The notes under the pieces are model-generated. The model was not told the origin of the DNA and searched no databases. It saw only the letters and a program-made list of their open reading frames with translations. Position numbers and translations under genes: made by a program. A DNA stretch of 64,000 nucleotides from Acidipropionibacterium virtanenii (GTDB lineage Bacteria > Actinomycetota > Actinomycetes > Propionibacteriales > Propionibacteriaceae). The DNA lies in the NCBI RefSeq assembly GCF_003325455.1, contig NZ_CP025198.1, forward strand, positions 2,046,001 through 2,110,000, written 5' to 3'. Below are positions 36,769 to 45,291 of the stretch, piece by piece; position 1 is the first letter of the stretch; every line of letters begins with the position of its first letter.

Positions 36769-38031
36769 TCAATTCTGTGCAGGAGCGCGCCTCACCAGTC
36801 TTCCCCCGTTGGCGTTCCAGCGGCCCATGAACTCGGCCTCGAAACCGTCCAACTCCCCGGCGCGCATGGCGGCGCGGATGTCGTCGACCAGGCGCACGGT
36901 CCAGCGCTCGTTGTGGATGGTGGCCAGGGTGTTGGCGAGCAGCTCCTTCGCCTTGAACAGGTGGTGCAGATAGGCCCGGGAGTAGTGGGTACAGGTGTAG
37001 CAGTCGCAGCCGTCCTCCAGCGGTCCGAAGTCGCGGCGGAAGGGCGCGGTGTTGACGTTGTAGCGCCCCTCGGCGGTGTAGATCGCGGCATTGCGGGCCA
37101 CCCGCGAGGGATTGACGCAGTCGAAGGTGTCGGCACCGGCCCGGCAGGCGGCGAACAGGTCGTCGGGTTCGGAGATGCCCAGCAGGTGGCGGGGCCGGTC
37201 GTCGGGCAGCTCCGAGGCGCACCAGCCGACGATCCGTCCGAGGTTCTTCTTCTCGATGGCCCCGCCGATCCCGAACCCGTCGAAGCCCCGGCCCCCGGCC
37301 TCCATCCGCGCCAGGTCCCGGCAGGCCGTGCGCCGCAGGTCCTCGAACTGGGCTCCCTGGATCACCCCGAACAGGGCCTGGTAGGGCCTGCCGGGACGGG
37401 CCTCGGTGAGACGGCGGTGCTCGGCCAGGCAGCGGGCCGCCCAGCGCCGGGTGCGCTCCAGGGCCTCCTCCTGGTAGGGGCGGGTGTTCATCAGGGTGGT
37501 CAGCTCGTCGAAGGCGAACATGACGTCGGCACCCAGGCGATGCTGGATGCCCATCGAGACCTCGGGTGTGAAGCGGTGCAGGTCACCGTTGAGCGGGCTG
37601 CGGAAGGTCACCCCGTCGTCGTCGACCATCGCCTTGCGGTCGGCGTCGGCGGCGATGACGTCGGCGGGCGTCAGCTGCGAGACGTCCATGGCGAGGGTCT
37701 TCTTGAACCCGGCGCCCAGGCTGAGCACCTGGAAGCCGCCGGAGTCGGTGAAGGTGGGGCCGGGCCAGTTCATGAACCGGCCCAGGCCGCCGGCCTCGTC
37801 GACGAGGTCGGGACCGGGCTGGAGGAAGAGGTGGTAGGCGTTGGCCAGCACCGCCTGGGCGCCGAGCTGGGCGACGGACTCGGGCAGCACGGCCTTCACG
37901 CTGGCCTTGGTGCCCACCACGATGAAGGCGGGGGTCTCGATGTCGCCGTGGGGGGTGCGGATGACGCCCGTCCTTCCGAGACCGTTGCCGAGGGTGGAGG
38001 TGACGTCGAATCCGAAGGGCATGGGCGTCAT
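36769..38031 (-). CDS. tgt: tRNA-guanine transglycosylase (queuine/preQ1 tRNA-ribosyltransferase)
   Basis: Exchanges guanine-34 for a queuosine precursor in tRNAs for Asp, Asn, His and Tyr. The 420-residue protein shows FTDSGGFQVLSLG, SPLNGDLHRFTPE, MFAFDELTTLMNTRPYQEEA, GFGIGGAIEKKNLGRIVGW and the zinc site CDCYTCTHYSRAYLHH near the C-terminus. ATG 38031 is chosen; ATG 38022 is equally possible. It probably works with the YhhQ transporter at 31 kb. Confidence 0.93.
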   Translation of the reverse strand: MTPMPFGFDVTSTLGNGLGRTGVIRTPHGDIETPAFIVVGTKASVKAVLPESVAQLGAQAVLANAYHLFLQPGPDLVDEAGGLGRFMNWPGPTFTDSGGFQVLSLGAGFKKTLAMDVSQLTPADVIAADADRKAMVDDDGVTFRSPLNGDLHRFTPEVSMGIQHRLGADVMFAFDELTTLMNTRPYQEEALERTRRWAARCLAEHRRLTEARPGRPYQALFGVIQGAQFEDLRRTACRDLARMEAGGRGFDGFGIGGAIEKKNLGRIVGWCASELPDDRPRHLLGISEPDDLFAACRAGADTFDCVNPSRVARNAAIYTAEGRYNVNTAPFRRDFGPLEDGCDCYTCTHYSRAYLHHLFKAKELLANTLATIHNERWTVRLVDDIRAAMRAGELDGFEAEFMGRWNANGGRLVRRAPAQN

Positions 38032-38134
38032 TGTGGCATCACGGCATCCTCCCCGCGGCATCGGCACGAGACGCCGGGGCCCGGCCCGAAGGGGCCCGTC
38101 GGCCTCCGGGGCGTATGGGCATATGGTCTGTGCC

Positions 38135-39013
38135 GTGCCAGGTGTCGTCTACATGCTCGCCGCAATGCTCTCAGTCCAGTTCGGCGGCGCCTTCGCGGCC
38201 ACCCTCATTCCCGAGATCGGGCCGGTGGGCACGGTGGCGCTGCGGCTGACGATCGCCACGATCATCCTTGTGCCCTTCGCCCGGCCCGGCCTCCACGACC
38301 GGCGCACCGGGCGCCTGCACACCAGATCGGACTGGCTGCGCGTGGTCGCTTTCGCCGCCACCCTCGGGGTGATGAACACCAGCTTCTACTTCAGCCTGCG
38401 CACCCTGCCCATCGGGGTCGCGGTGACCATCGAGTTCATCGGGCCGATGACGATGGCGGCACTGGGATCACGTTCCTGGCGCGACGGGCTGGCGGTGCTG
38501 CTGGCCGGCGCCGGAGTGGTCGGGGTCTCCGGGGCCCTGGACGCCGACTGGTCGCAGGTGAGCCTTCCGGGGATCGGCTTCGCACTGGGAGCGGGTGCCG
38601 CCTGGGCCCTCTACGCCAAGGCCTCCCAGGCGGTGGGCGCCCGATGGGAGTCACTGCGGGGTCTCACCTGGGCGATGATGATCTGCTCGGTGGTGATCCT
38701 GCCCTTCGGCATCGCCGAAGCCGGTACACAGCTCATCCGGCCCCGCCACCTGCTGGTCGGGGCGGTAGTGGCGCTGATGTCCTCGGCGCTGCCCTACAGC
38801 CTGGAGATGTACGCGCTGCGCCGACTGTCGACGAAGGCCTACGGCATCCTCACCGGAGGGGAGCCGGCCGTGGCCGCCCTCGCGGGGCTGCTGGTGCTGG
38901 GCCAAGGGCTTCACCCGCTCCAGATCGCCGGGATGATCTGCGTCATCTCCGCCTCCGTCCTCATCCTGGGGCGGGACAGCCACCACCATCCCACCCGGGC
39001 CGCCGCCACCTGA
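38135..39013 (+). CDS. EamA/RhtA-type DMT superfamily exporter
   Basis: A 292-residue protein with about ten short helices in two EamA repeats. Features such as FGGAFAATLIPEIGPVGTVA, SFYFSLRTLPIGVAVTIEFI and ALPYSLEMYALRRL match RhtA-like threonine/homoserine exporters. The substrate is not proven. The GTG at 38135 follows TATGGT by 7 bases and has no ribosome site (leaderless); ATG 38123 is in frame but lies within the -10 box. Confidence 0.85.
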   Translation: MPGVVYMLAAMLSVQFGGAFAATLIPEIGPVGTVALRLTIATIILVPFARPGLHDRRTGRLHTRSDWLRVVAFAATLGVMNTSFYFSLRTLPIGVAVTIEFIGPMTMAALGSRSWRDGLAVLLAGAGVVGVSGALDADWSQVSLPGIGFALGAGAAWALYAKASQAVGARWESLRGLTWAMMICSVVILPFGIAEAGTQLIRPRHLLVGAVVALMSSALPYSLEMYALRRLSTKAYGILTGGEPAVAALAGLLVLGQGLHPLQIAGMICVISASVLILGRDSHHHPTRAAAT

Positions 39014-39080
39014 GCCGACTAGGCTTCCGGAGTCACACGCGGTGTCCCGGTACCGCGACGCATCTCGAGGAAGGCTCCCG

Positions 39081-40283
39081 ATGGAACTCAGGCCCCGTGG
39101 CCTCGACAAGGTCGAGGCCCTCATCGCCAAAGGGGTCACGATCCCCAACCCGTGGACGGTCGATCTCGACGAGGAGGTCAACGTCGACCGGATCAGCGGC
39201 GACGGCGTCATCATCCACCCCGGATGCCGGATCCGTGGATCCAGGACGGTGATCTCCGCCGGCTGCCGGCTCGGCGCGGAGACCCCCATGACCATCGACA
39301 ACTGCCATCTCGGACGCGGGGTGGATCTGGCGGGCGGGTACGCCCAGGGGGCCGTCTTCCTGGCCGGGGCCTCGATGGCCTCGGGCGCCCACGTGCGCGC
39401 CGGCACTCTCCTGGAGGAGCAGGCCGGCGGAGCCCATACCGTCGGCCTCAAGCAGACCATCCTCTTCCCCTTCGTCACCCTGGGCAGCCTCATCAACTTC
39501 TGCGACCTGCTGATGGCCGGCGGCACCTCCCGCCGTGATCATTCCGAGGTGGGCTCCTCCTACATCCACTTCAACTTCACCCCCGACGGCGACAAGACCA
39601 CCGCCTCCATGTTCGGCGATGTCCCCCGCGGTGTGCTGCTGGACCGCCCACCGATCTTCCTCGGTGGTCAGGGCGGCACCGTGGGACCGGTCTCCACGGG
39701 TTTCGGCACCGTGGTGGGAGCCGGCTCGGTGCTGCGTGACGACGTCGTCGAGGACGGCCAGCTCGTACTGCCCCCCGCCCCCCACGAGGTGCACCGGCCG
39801 GTGACTCCGGCGTCGTACCGGCGCCTGACCCGCATCCTCGCGCACAACGTCGCCTACGTGGCCAACCTGTCGGCCCTGGAGTCCTGGTACCGCCAGATCC
39901 GCCGGCTCTTCTTCTCCCGCGAGGAGTTCGGCCCGCAGATCCTCGCAGGCGCCCTGGTGAACCTGGAGGACGTCCGCGCCGAGCGGATCAAGCGGCTGCG
40001 GGCCCTGGTGCGCCGGCTGCGACCCACCGACGAGGGACGGGCCCAGCTCATCGAGCGGATCGACGACGTCGTGGAGGCCCTCGCGGCGGTCGACGGCCCC
40101 GCCCCCGCCGCGGTGGTGCGCACCATGGGCGCGGCGGCCGATGAGGGCGTCGACTACCTGGACGCCGTTCAGGGCCTCACCGGCGATCAGCGCACCGCCG
40201 TCACGGAATGGCTCAGCGGCATCGTGGAGGCCCAGCAGCAGAGTGTGGCCGAGACCCTGCCCGCGGTGGACCTGGACTTCTGA
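39081..40283 (+). CDS. Left-handed beta-helix (GlmU/UDP-GlcNAc pyrophosphorylase-like) protein
   Basis: The 400-residue protein has hexapeptide-type turns (about 30-230): GVIIHPGCRIRGSRTVISAG, AGASMASGAHVRAGTLLEE, GDVPRGVLLDRPPIFLGGQ and FGTVVGAGSVLRDDVV. The block VGSSYIHFNFTPDGDKTTAS matches a GlmU-C-like family of unknown role. It lacks the Rossmann pyrophosphorylase domain and ends in a helical region with WYRQIRRLFFSREE. Sugar or acyl transfer is a guess. GAGGAAGG precedes the ATG at 39081. Confidence 0.65.
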   Translation: MELRPRGLDKVEALIAKGVTIPNPWTVDLDEEVNVDRISGDGVIIHPGCRIRGSRTVISAGCRLGAETPMTIDNCHLGRGVDLAGGYAQGAVFLAGASMASGAHVRAGTLLEEQAGGAHTVGLKQTILFPFVTLGSLINFCDLLMAGGTSRRDHSEVGSSYIHFNFTPDGDKTTASMFGDVPRGVLLDRPPIFLGGQGGTVGPVSTGFGTVVGAGSVLRDDVVEDGQLVLPPAPHEVHRPVTPASYRRLTRILAHNVAYVANLSALESWYRQIRRLFFSREEFGPQILAGALVNLEDVRAERIKRLRALVRRLRPTDEGRAQLIERIDDVVEALAAVDGPAPAAVVRTMGAAADEGVDYLDAVQGLTGDQRTAVTEWLSGIVEAQQQSVAETLPAVDLDF

Positions 40284-40312
40284 GTGTCGGTACCGGCTGG
40301 CAGGCTGACCCC

Positions 40313-42457
40313 ATGAGTGATCTGAGGAGCCAGGGACTGGAGATCCTGCGCCGTCTCACCGGCCGCCAGGACGCCGATTTCCATCCCGGCCAGTGGGAGG
40401 CGATCGAGGCCCTGGTCGCCGGGCATCGCCGCGCACTGGTGGTCGAGCGCACCGGCTGGGGCAAGTCGGCGGTCTATTTCGTCGCCTCCCTGCTCCAACG
40501 GCGGGCCGGCTTCGGGCCGACGCTCATCGTCTCCCCACTGCTGGCCCTGATGCGCGATCAGGTGGCCGCCGCCGAACGCGCGGGGGTGAGGGCCGCGGCG
40601 ATCTCCAGCGCCAACGTCACCGAGTGGGACGAGATCCGCGGGCGGCTGGCCGCCGACTCGGTCGATGTGCTGCTGGTCTCCCCCGAGCGGCTGGTCAATC
40701 CCCGGTTCGCCGCCGAGCAGCTGCCCGAGCTGGTGGAGCGGATGGGCATGCTCGTCATCGATGAGGCCCACTGCATCTCGGACTGGGGCCATGACTTCCG
40801 GCCCGACTACCGCCGGATCCGCGATCTGGTCGCAGCGCTGCCACCGGGGGTGCCGGTGCTGGCGACCACCGCCACCGCCAATTCCCGGGTGGTGACCGAC
40901 GTCGCCGAGCAGATCGCCCCGGCCTCCGCGCACCGCGACGGCAGCGCCGATGACGACGTCTTCGTGCTGCGCGGCCCCCTGGCGCGGGACTCGCTGCGGC
41001 TCGGGGTGCTCACCCTGGCCCGCCCGGAGTTGAGGCTGGCGTGGTTGTGCGAGCACCTGGCCGGGCTCCAGGGCTCGGGGATCATCTACTGCCTCACCAT
41101 CTCCGCGGCCGAGGACACGGCCCGCGCGCTGGTCGAGGCGGGCCACCAGGTGCGGGCCTACACCGGGCGGACCGACGCCGAGGAGCGCACCGAGCTGGAG
41201 GCCGCCCTCAAGGACAACCGGGTGAAGGCGCTGGTGGCCACCAGCGCCCTGGGCATGGGCTTCGACAAGCCCGATCTCGGCTTCGTGGTCCACCTGGGAG
41301 CGCCGAGCTCCCCGGTCGCCTACTACCAGCAGGTGGGTCGCGCGGGGCGGGCCACCGACTCCGCGGACGTCCTGCTGCTGCCCGGGCCCGAGGATCGCGA
41401 CATCTGGCGGTACTTCGCCACCTCCTCGATGCCCTCCCAGGAACGTGCCGACGCCGTGCTGGCGGCCCTGGCCGAGGGCGCGACGCTGTCCACCCCGGCC
41501 CTGGAGGCCCGGGTGGACATCCGGCGCAACCCCCTGGAGCTGCTGCTCAAGGTCCTGGCGGTCGACGGCGCCGTGGAGCGGGTGAGCGGGGGCTGGCGGG
41601 CCACCGGACGGCCCTGGGTCTACGACGCCGAGCGCTACGGGCGGATCGCAGCGGCCAGGAGATCCGAGCAGGACGCCATGGAGCATTACGAGCGCCTGGA
41701 CTCGTGCCGGATGGCCTTCCTCACCTCCCAGCTCGACGATCCGGGCTCGGCGGCCTGCGGACGGTGCGACGCCTGCGCGGGACCGTGGTACCCCACCGAC
41801 GTGGACCCGGACCAGCGAGCCCGCGCACAGGTCACCCTGGACCGGGTCGGGGTGCCGGTGGAGCCCAGGCGCAGCTGGCCCAGCGGCCTGGACCGTCTCG
41901 GCGTGGCCCTGAAGGGGAGGATCCCACCCGCGGAGCAGGCGGCCGAAGGGCGGGTCATCGCCCGCCTCTCGGATCTGGGCTGGGGCGGACCGCTGCGCGA
42001 CCTGTTCCGCACCGACGACCAGGGAATCCCTCTCGACGCCGAGGTGCCGGGCCCGCTGGCCGGCGCATGCCTGCGGGTCCTGTCGGACTGGGACTGGGAC
42101 CTGCGGCCGGCCGGGGTGGTCGCCATCCCGTCGGTCGGCCGTCCCGGTCTCGTGGGATCCCTGGCCCGGGGCATCGCCAGGGCCGGCAGGCTGGAATACC
42201 TGGGAGCCCTGGACCTGGCGCCCGGATCGGGCCGGCTGGATCCCCGGGTGAACTCGGCCTTCCGGGTCCGCGATGTGTGCGACCGGTTCCGGGTCGGCGA
42301 GGATCTCGCGGCCGGGCTGACCCGCCTGGACGGCGCTCCCGTGCTCCTGGTCGACGATCTGGTCACCAGCCGGTGGACGATGGCCGTCGCCGCACGGCTG
42401 CTGCGCCGAAGCGGTGCAGGAACCGTCCTGCCGTTCGCCCTGGGGCTGTCCGGCTAG
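40313..42457 (+). CDS. RecQ-family DNA helicase fused to a phosphoribosyltransferase-like domain
   Basis: A 714-residue protein. The N-terminal helicase has Walker A RTGWGKSA (about 46-53), DEAHCISDWGHDFRP (about 149-163), TTATANSRV and motif VI QQVGRAGRA. A zinc-binding part (CGRCDAC, about 482-488) follows. The last 130 residues resemble a ComF-type phosphoribosyltransferase, with PSVGRPGLVGSLARGIA and the PRPP-loop-like VLLVDDLVTSRWTM (about 676-690). No HRDC domain is seen. Helicase-PRTase proteins occur in other actinobacteria, but their role is not established. Confidence 0.85.
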   Translation: MSDLRSQGLEILRRLTGRQDADFHPGQWEAIEALVAGHRRALVVERTGWGKSAVYFVASLLQRRAGFGPTLIVSPLLALMRDQVAAAERAGVRAAAISSANVTEWDEIRGRLAADSVDVLLVSPERLVNPRFAAEQLPELVERMGMLVIDEAHCISDWGHDFRPDYRRIRDLVAALPPGVPVLATTATANSRVVTDVAEQIAPASAHRDGSADDDVFVLRGPLARDSLRLGVLTLARPELRLAWLCEHLAGLQGSGIIYCLTISAAEDTARALVEAGHQVRAYTGRTDAEERTELEAALKDNRVKALVATSALGMGFDKPDLGFVVHLGAPSSPVAYYQQVGRAGRATDSADVLLLPGPEDRDIWRYFATSSMPSQERADAVLAALAEGATLSTPALEARVDIRRNPLELLLKVLAVDGAVERVSGGWRATGRPWVYDAERYGRIAAARRSEQDAMEHYERLDSCRMAFLTSQLDDPGSAACGRCDACAGPWYPTDVDPDQRARAQVTLDRVGVPVEPRRSWPSGLDRLGVALKGRIPPAEQAAEGRVIARLSDLGWGGPLRDLFRTDDQGIPLDAEVPGPLAGACLRVLSDWDWDLRPAGVVAIPSVGRPGLVGSLARGIARAGRLEYLGALDLAPGSGRLDPRVNSAFRVRDVCDRFRVGEDLAAGLTRLDGAPVLLVDDLVTSRWTMAVAARLLRRSGAGTVLPFALGLSG

Positions 42458-42568
42458 CGTCTCGCGAGGTGACCGGCACCTCCTCGTCATGCGACGCGGA
42501 TATGGTCGAGGGTGCATCACAGATCTGATACCAGATCAGAAGAGAGAGCCACCCCGAGAAGGAGACAC

Positions 42569-42982
42569 ATGTCTGTGCTGAAGTTCATCGCCCGGTCCGC
42601 ACTGGCCGCCACATTCATCAACGGCGGCATCGGCGAGTTCAGGAATGCCGAACACATGGCACCCGCCGTCGACGGCGCCAAGGAGAAGCTGCCCGCGTCG
42701 GTCCGGAGCCTGGCCGACTCCGCGGACTCCGCGTCACTGGTCAAGCTCGACGGAGCCGTGATGACCGCCGCCGGCGCGGCCCTGGCGCTCGGCATCAAGC
42801 CCCGCTGCGCAGCCGCTGTCCTGGCGGCCCAGATGATTCCGGTCACGATCGTCGGCCATCCCTTCTGGGAGGCCGAGCCAGAGGCCAGACAGGGGCAGCA
42901 GATCCACTTCTTCAAGAACCTGAGCCTGGCCGGGGGCCTTCTGTGCATCGCCCTGGGCGGCGCCGGCAAGAAGAACCAGTAG
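42569..42982 (+). CDS. DoxX-family membrane protein
   Basis: A 137-residue protein with about four hydrophobic segments. ARSALAATFINGGIGEF at the start and VTIVGHPFWEAEPEARQGQQ match DoxX proteins, often linked to redox stress in mycobacteria. The function here is unknown. AGAAGGAGAC precedes the ATG. A perfect 17-bp terminator follows, so it is a single-gene unit. Confidence 0.8.
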   Translation: MSVLKFIARSALAATFINGGIGEFRNAEHMAPAVDGAKEKLPASVRSLADSADSASLVKLDGAVMTAAGAALALGIKPRCAAAVLAAQMIPVTIVGHPFWEAEPEARQGQQIHFFKNLSLAGGLLCIALGGAGKKNQ

Positions 42983-42995
42983 GCCGGGTACGGCA

Positions 42996-43033
42996 GAAGG
43001 AGGGGCCCGATCCGATGATCGGGCCCCTCCTTC
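42996..43033. terminator. Bidirectional terminator between doxX-like gene and mtlA
   Basis: A perfect 17-bp stem (42996-43012 with 43017-43033) with a 4-base loop lies between convergent genes. The ends read GAAGG/CCTTC, with a short T-rich flank. Confidence 0.88.
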
Positions 43034-43044
43034 GTCGCGGTCTG

Positions 43045-44976
43045 TCAGCCCTGTTCGGGTGCCAGGAGCTCCAGCACCTCCTCCGGAGTGGAGGCGTTGC
43101 GCAGCTGCTCGGCGGTCGCCGTGTCGGCGAGGACCCGGGCCAGGGAGGCCATGATCTCCAGATGCTCGTCGGACGTGGAGGCGATCGGGATCGCCACGTA
43201 GCAGATGTTGCCGTTCCAGTCGACGCCCTCGGGGAACTGAAGGAATCCCAGACCGGCCTTCTTGATGTGGACGCGAGCCTCATTGACCCCGTGCGGGATC
43301 GAGACGCCCTCGCCCATGTAGGTGGAGATCTGCTCCTCCCGGGCGAGCATGCCGTCGATGTAGGCCGGATCGGCAGCGCCCACGTCGACGAGCACCTGAC
43401 CGGCCTGACGGATCGCGTCATCCTTGTCCGCGGCGTGCAGCCCCAGCCGGATTCCCTCGGCAGTCAGCACACCGCCGCCGAAGCTGGCCGTTCTGGGGGC
43501 CGGCGCGGCCTCAGGAGCGGCAGCGGGAGCCGCGGCGCCACTGTGGGCGGCCTTGACGGCCTGCTCCACCCGCTCGAAGGCCGGGTCGCCCATGTAGTTG
43601 GTGAAAGGCACTACCTGGGCGTTGGGCACCATCTTCTGGACGCGGTCAACCAGGCCGTCCTGGGTGAGCACCAGGGTGGTGTCGGGCGGGATGTCGTTGA
43701 CCGGGGTGTGACCCACCTCGACCCCGTAGGGAGCCAGCTTCTTCTTCATGGACGAGGCCACCATCACCGAGGAGCCCATCCCGGCGTCGCAGGCCACGAT
43801 GACCTTGGTGATGAGGTTGCCGTCCAGGGCACCGCCGGCGGAGACCGCGGTCGCGGGCGCCGAGGCCGCACCGGCGGTGGCGGTCGTCGTGGAGACGCCG
43901 CCCAGGTCGGCCGCCTCGTCCTTCTTGCGGTCGGGTCTGATGAGCAGGGCCGCGATGACGAAGGACACCACCGTGGCGGTGAGGAAGTCGAGGATCATCG
44001 GAAGGTACGCGCCCCTGGGGGTCATCAGGAACCAGGCGATGATCGATCCCGGGGCGGGCGGTCCGACCAGACCCGCACCGGTCCAGGTGGCGACCAGGAG
44101 ACCGCTCATGGCACCGGCGATGGTGGCCAGGATGACCTTCGGCTTCATCAGCACGTAGGGGAAGAAGATCTCGTGGATGCCGCCGAACAGGTGGATGATG
44201 AGCGCGCCGGGCACCGACTCCTTGATCTTGCGGGCGCCGAACACCAGGTAGGCCAGCAGAAGCCCGAGGCCGGGGCCGGGGTTCGACTCGACCATGAACA
44301 GGATGGACTTGCCGGCGGCCTTGGACTGCTCGATGCCCAACGGGGTGAGGATGCCGTGGTTGATGGCGTTGTTGAGGAACAGCACCTTCGCCGGCTCGAC
44401 GAAGATCGAGGCCAGTGGCAGCAGGCTGTGGCGGATCAGGAAGGCCACGCCCGAGGCCAGCCAGCCCATCAGAGTGGTGACGATGGGCCCGATGCCGACA
44501 TGGCCCAGCAGGGCCAGCAGCATGCCGAGGATGCCGATCGAGAAGGTGTCGATGAGCATCTCGAAGCCCGAGGGGATGTGCCCCTCCAGCAGCTTGTCCA
44601 GCTGCTTTAGCAGCCAGGCCGCCAGCGGGCCCATGATCATGGCGCCCAGCAGCATCGGGATGTCGGCACCGACGATCACGCCCATCACGGCGATCGCGCC
44701 GATGACGCCGCCGCGCCGACCGTTGACGGTCGTGCCGCCGGTGTATGCGATGAGCAGGGGCAGCAGGTAGGTGAGCATCGGATCGCCGAGCTTGGCGAGT
44801 TCGGAGTTGGGGAACCAGCCCGCGGGGATGAAGAAGGCTGTGATGAGGCCCCATGCGATGAACGCGCCGATATTCGGCATGATCATGCCGGCCAGGAACC
44901 CGCCGAAGCGCTGGACCGAGGCCCTGACACCTCGGCCTTCGAGATTCTTGTTGACGCTCGCGTCAGGTAAGGACAT
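43045..44976 (-). CDS. mtlA: Mannitol PTS permease, fused EIICBA
   Basis: A 643-residue transporter that imports and phosphorylates mannitol. The order is EIIC membrane domain (about 1-340, with GIHEIFFPYVLMKPK), EIIB (phospho-Cys in VIVACDAGMGSSVMVASS, about 396) and EIIA (phospho-His in GEGVSIPHGVNEA, about 562). The linkers are rich in Ala/Pro/Thr. TGGAGATC precedes the ATG. It is divergent from mtlD, so uptake and the next step share a control region. The product is mannitol-1-phosphate. Confidence 0.95.
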   Translation of the reverse strand: MSLPDASVNKNLEGRGVRASVQRFGGFLAGMIMPNIGAFIAWGLITAFFIPAGWFPNSELAKLGDPMLTYLLPLLIAYTGGTTVNGRRGGVIGAIAVMGVIVGADIPMLLGAMIMGPLAAWLLKQLDKLLEGHIPSGFEMLIDTFSIGILGMLLALLGHVGIGPIVTTLMGWLASGVAFLIRHSLLPLASIFVEPAKVLFLNNAINHGILTPLGIEQSKAAGKSILFMVESNPGPGLGLLLAYLVFGARKIKESVPGALIIHLFGGIHEIFFPYVLMKPKVILATIAGAMSGLLVATWTGAGLVGPPAPGSIIAWFLMTPRGAYLPMILDFLTATVVSFVIAALLIRPDRKKDEAADLGGVSTTTATAGAASAPATAVSAGGALDGNLITKVIVACDAGMGSSVMVASSMKKKLAPYGVEVGHTPVNDIPPDTTLVLTQDGLVDRVQKMVPNAQVVPFTNYMGDPAFERVEQAVKAAHSGAAAPAAAPEAAPAPRTASFGGGVLTAEGIRLGLHAADKDDAIRQAGQVLVDVGAADPAYIDGMLAREEQISTYMGEGVSIPHGVNEARVHIKKAGLGFLQFPEGVDWNGNICYVAIPIASTSDEHLEIMASLARVLADTATAEQLRNASTPEEVLELLAPEQG

Positions 44977-45291
44977 GTGATCTCCAGAATGTTGGGTCGA
45001 TCTTAGGCCGAGGGTCACCAACGAGGCCAATGTCGGCAGTGACGATCAGCATCGATCTGGGCCGTAGTCTCGCTGGGGCGGTATAGGTTGTCAAGTTGTT
45101 GGATGATGTGAGAGTTCATCAGGTCTGCCCAAGGTTCAGGCCATTCCCCACACAACCGGACATCCGGTGGAGTGGTCCACAGGACCGGCGGGCCGCCTGC
45201 TAGCCTGACCGGAGACGAGGCCCGGGCGGCGACGCCGTCGCACCGGATGTACCAGCGATGGGTCCGTCGCAATCTCAGGAAAGGCGTGGGC
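44977..45291. promoter_or_regulatory. mtlA/mtlD divergent control region
   Basis: A 315-base region without a convincing gene. On the mtlA side there is a consensus -35 TTGACA (45089-45094, minus strand) with a 17-base spacer and a poor -10 GAGACT (45066-45071). On the mtlD side there is an extended -10 TGC-TAGCCT (hexamer 45201-45206). Small palindromes are CCGGA-CA-TCCGG (45156-45167) and GGTCC-ACA-GGACC (45174-45186), and TGATG/CATCA (45104-45121). Any may bind a mannitol regulator; no regulator gene is adjacent. Confidence 0.5.
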
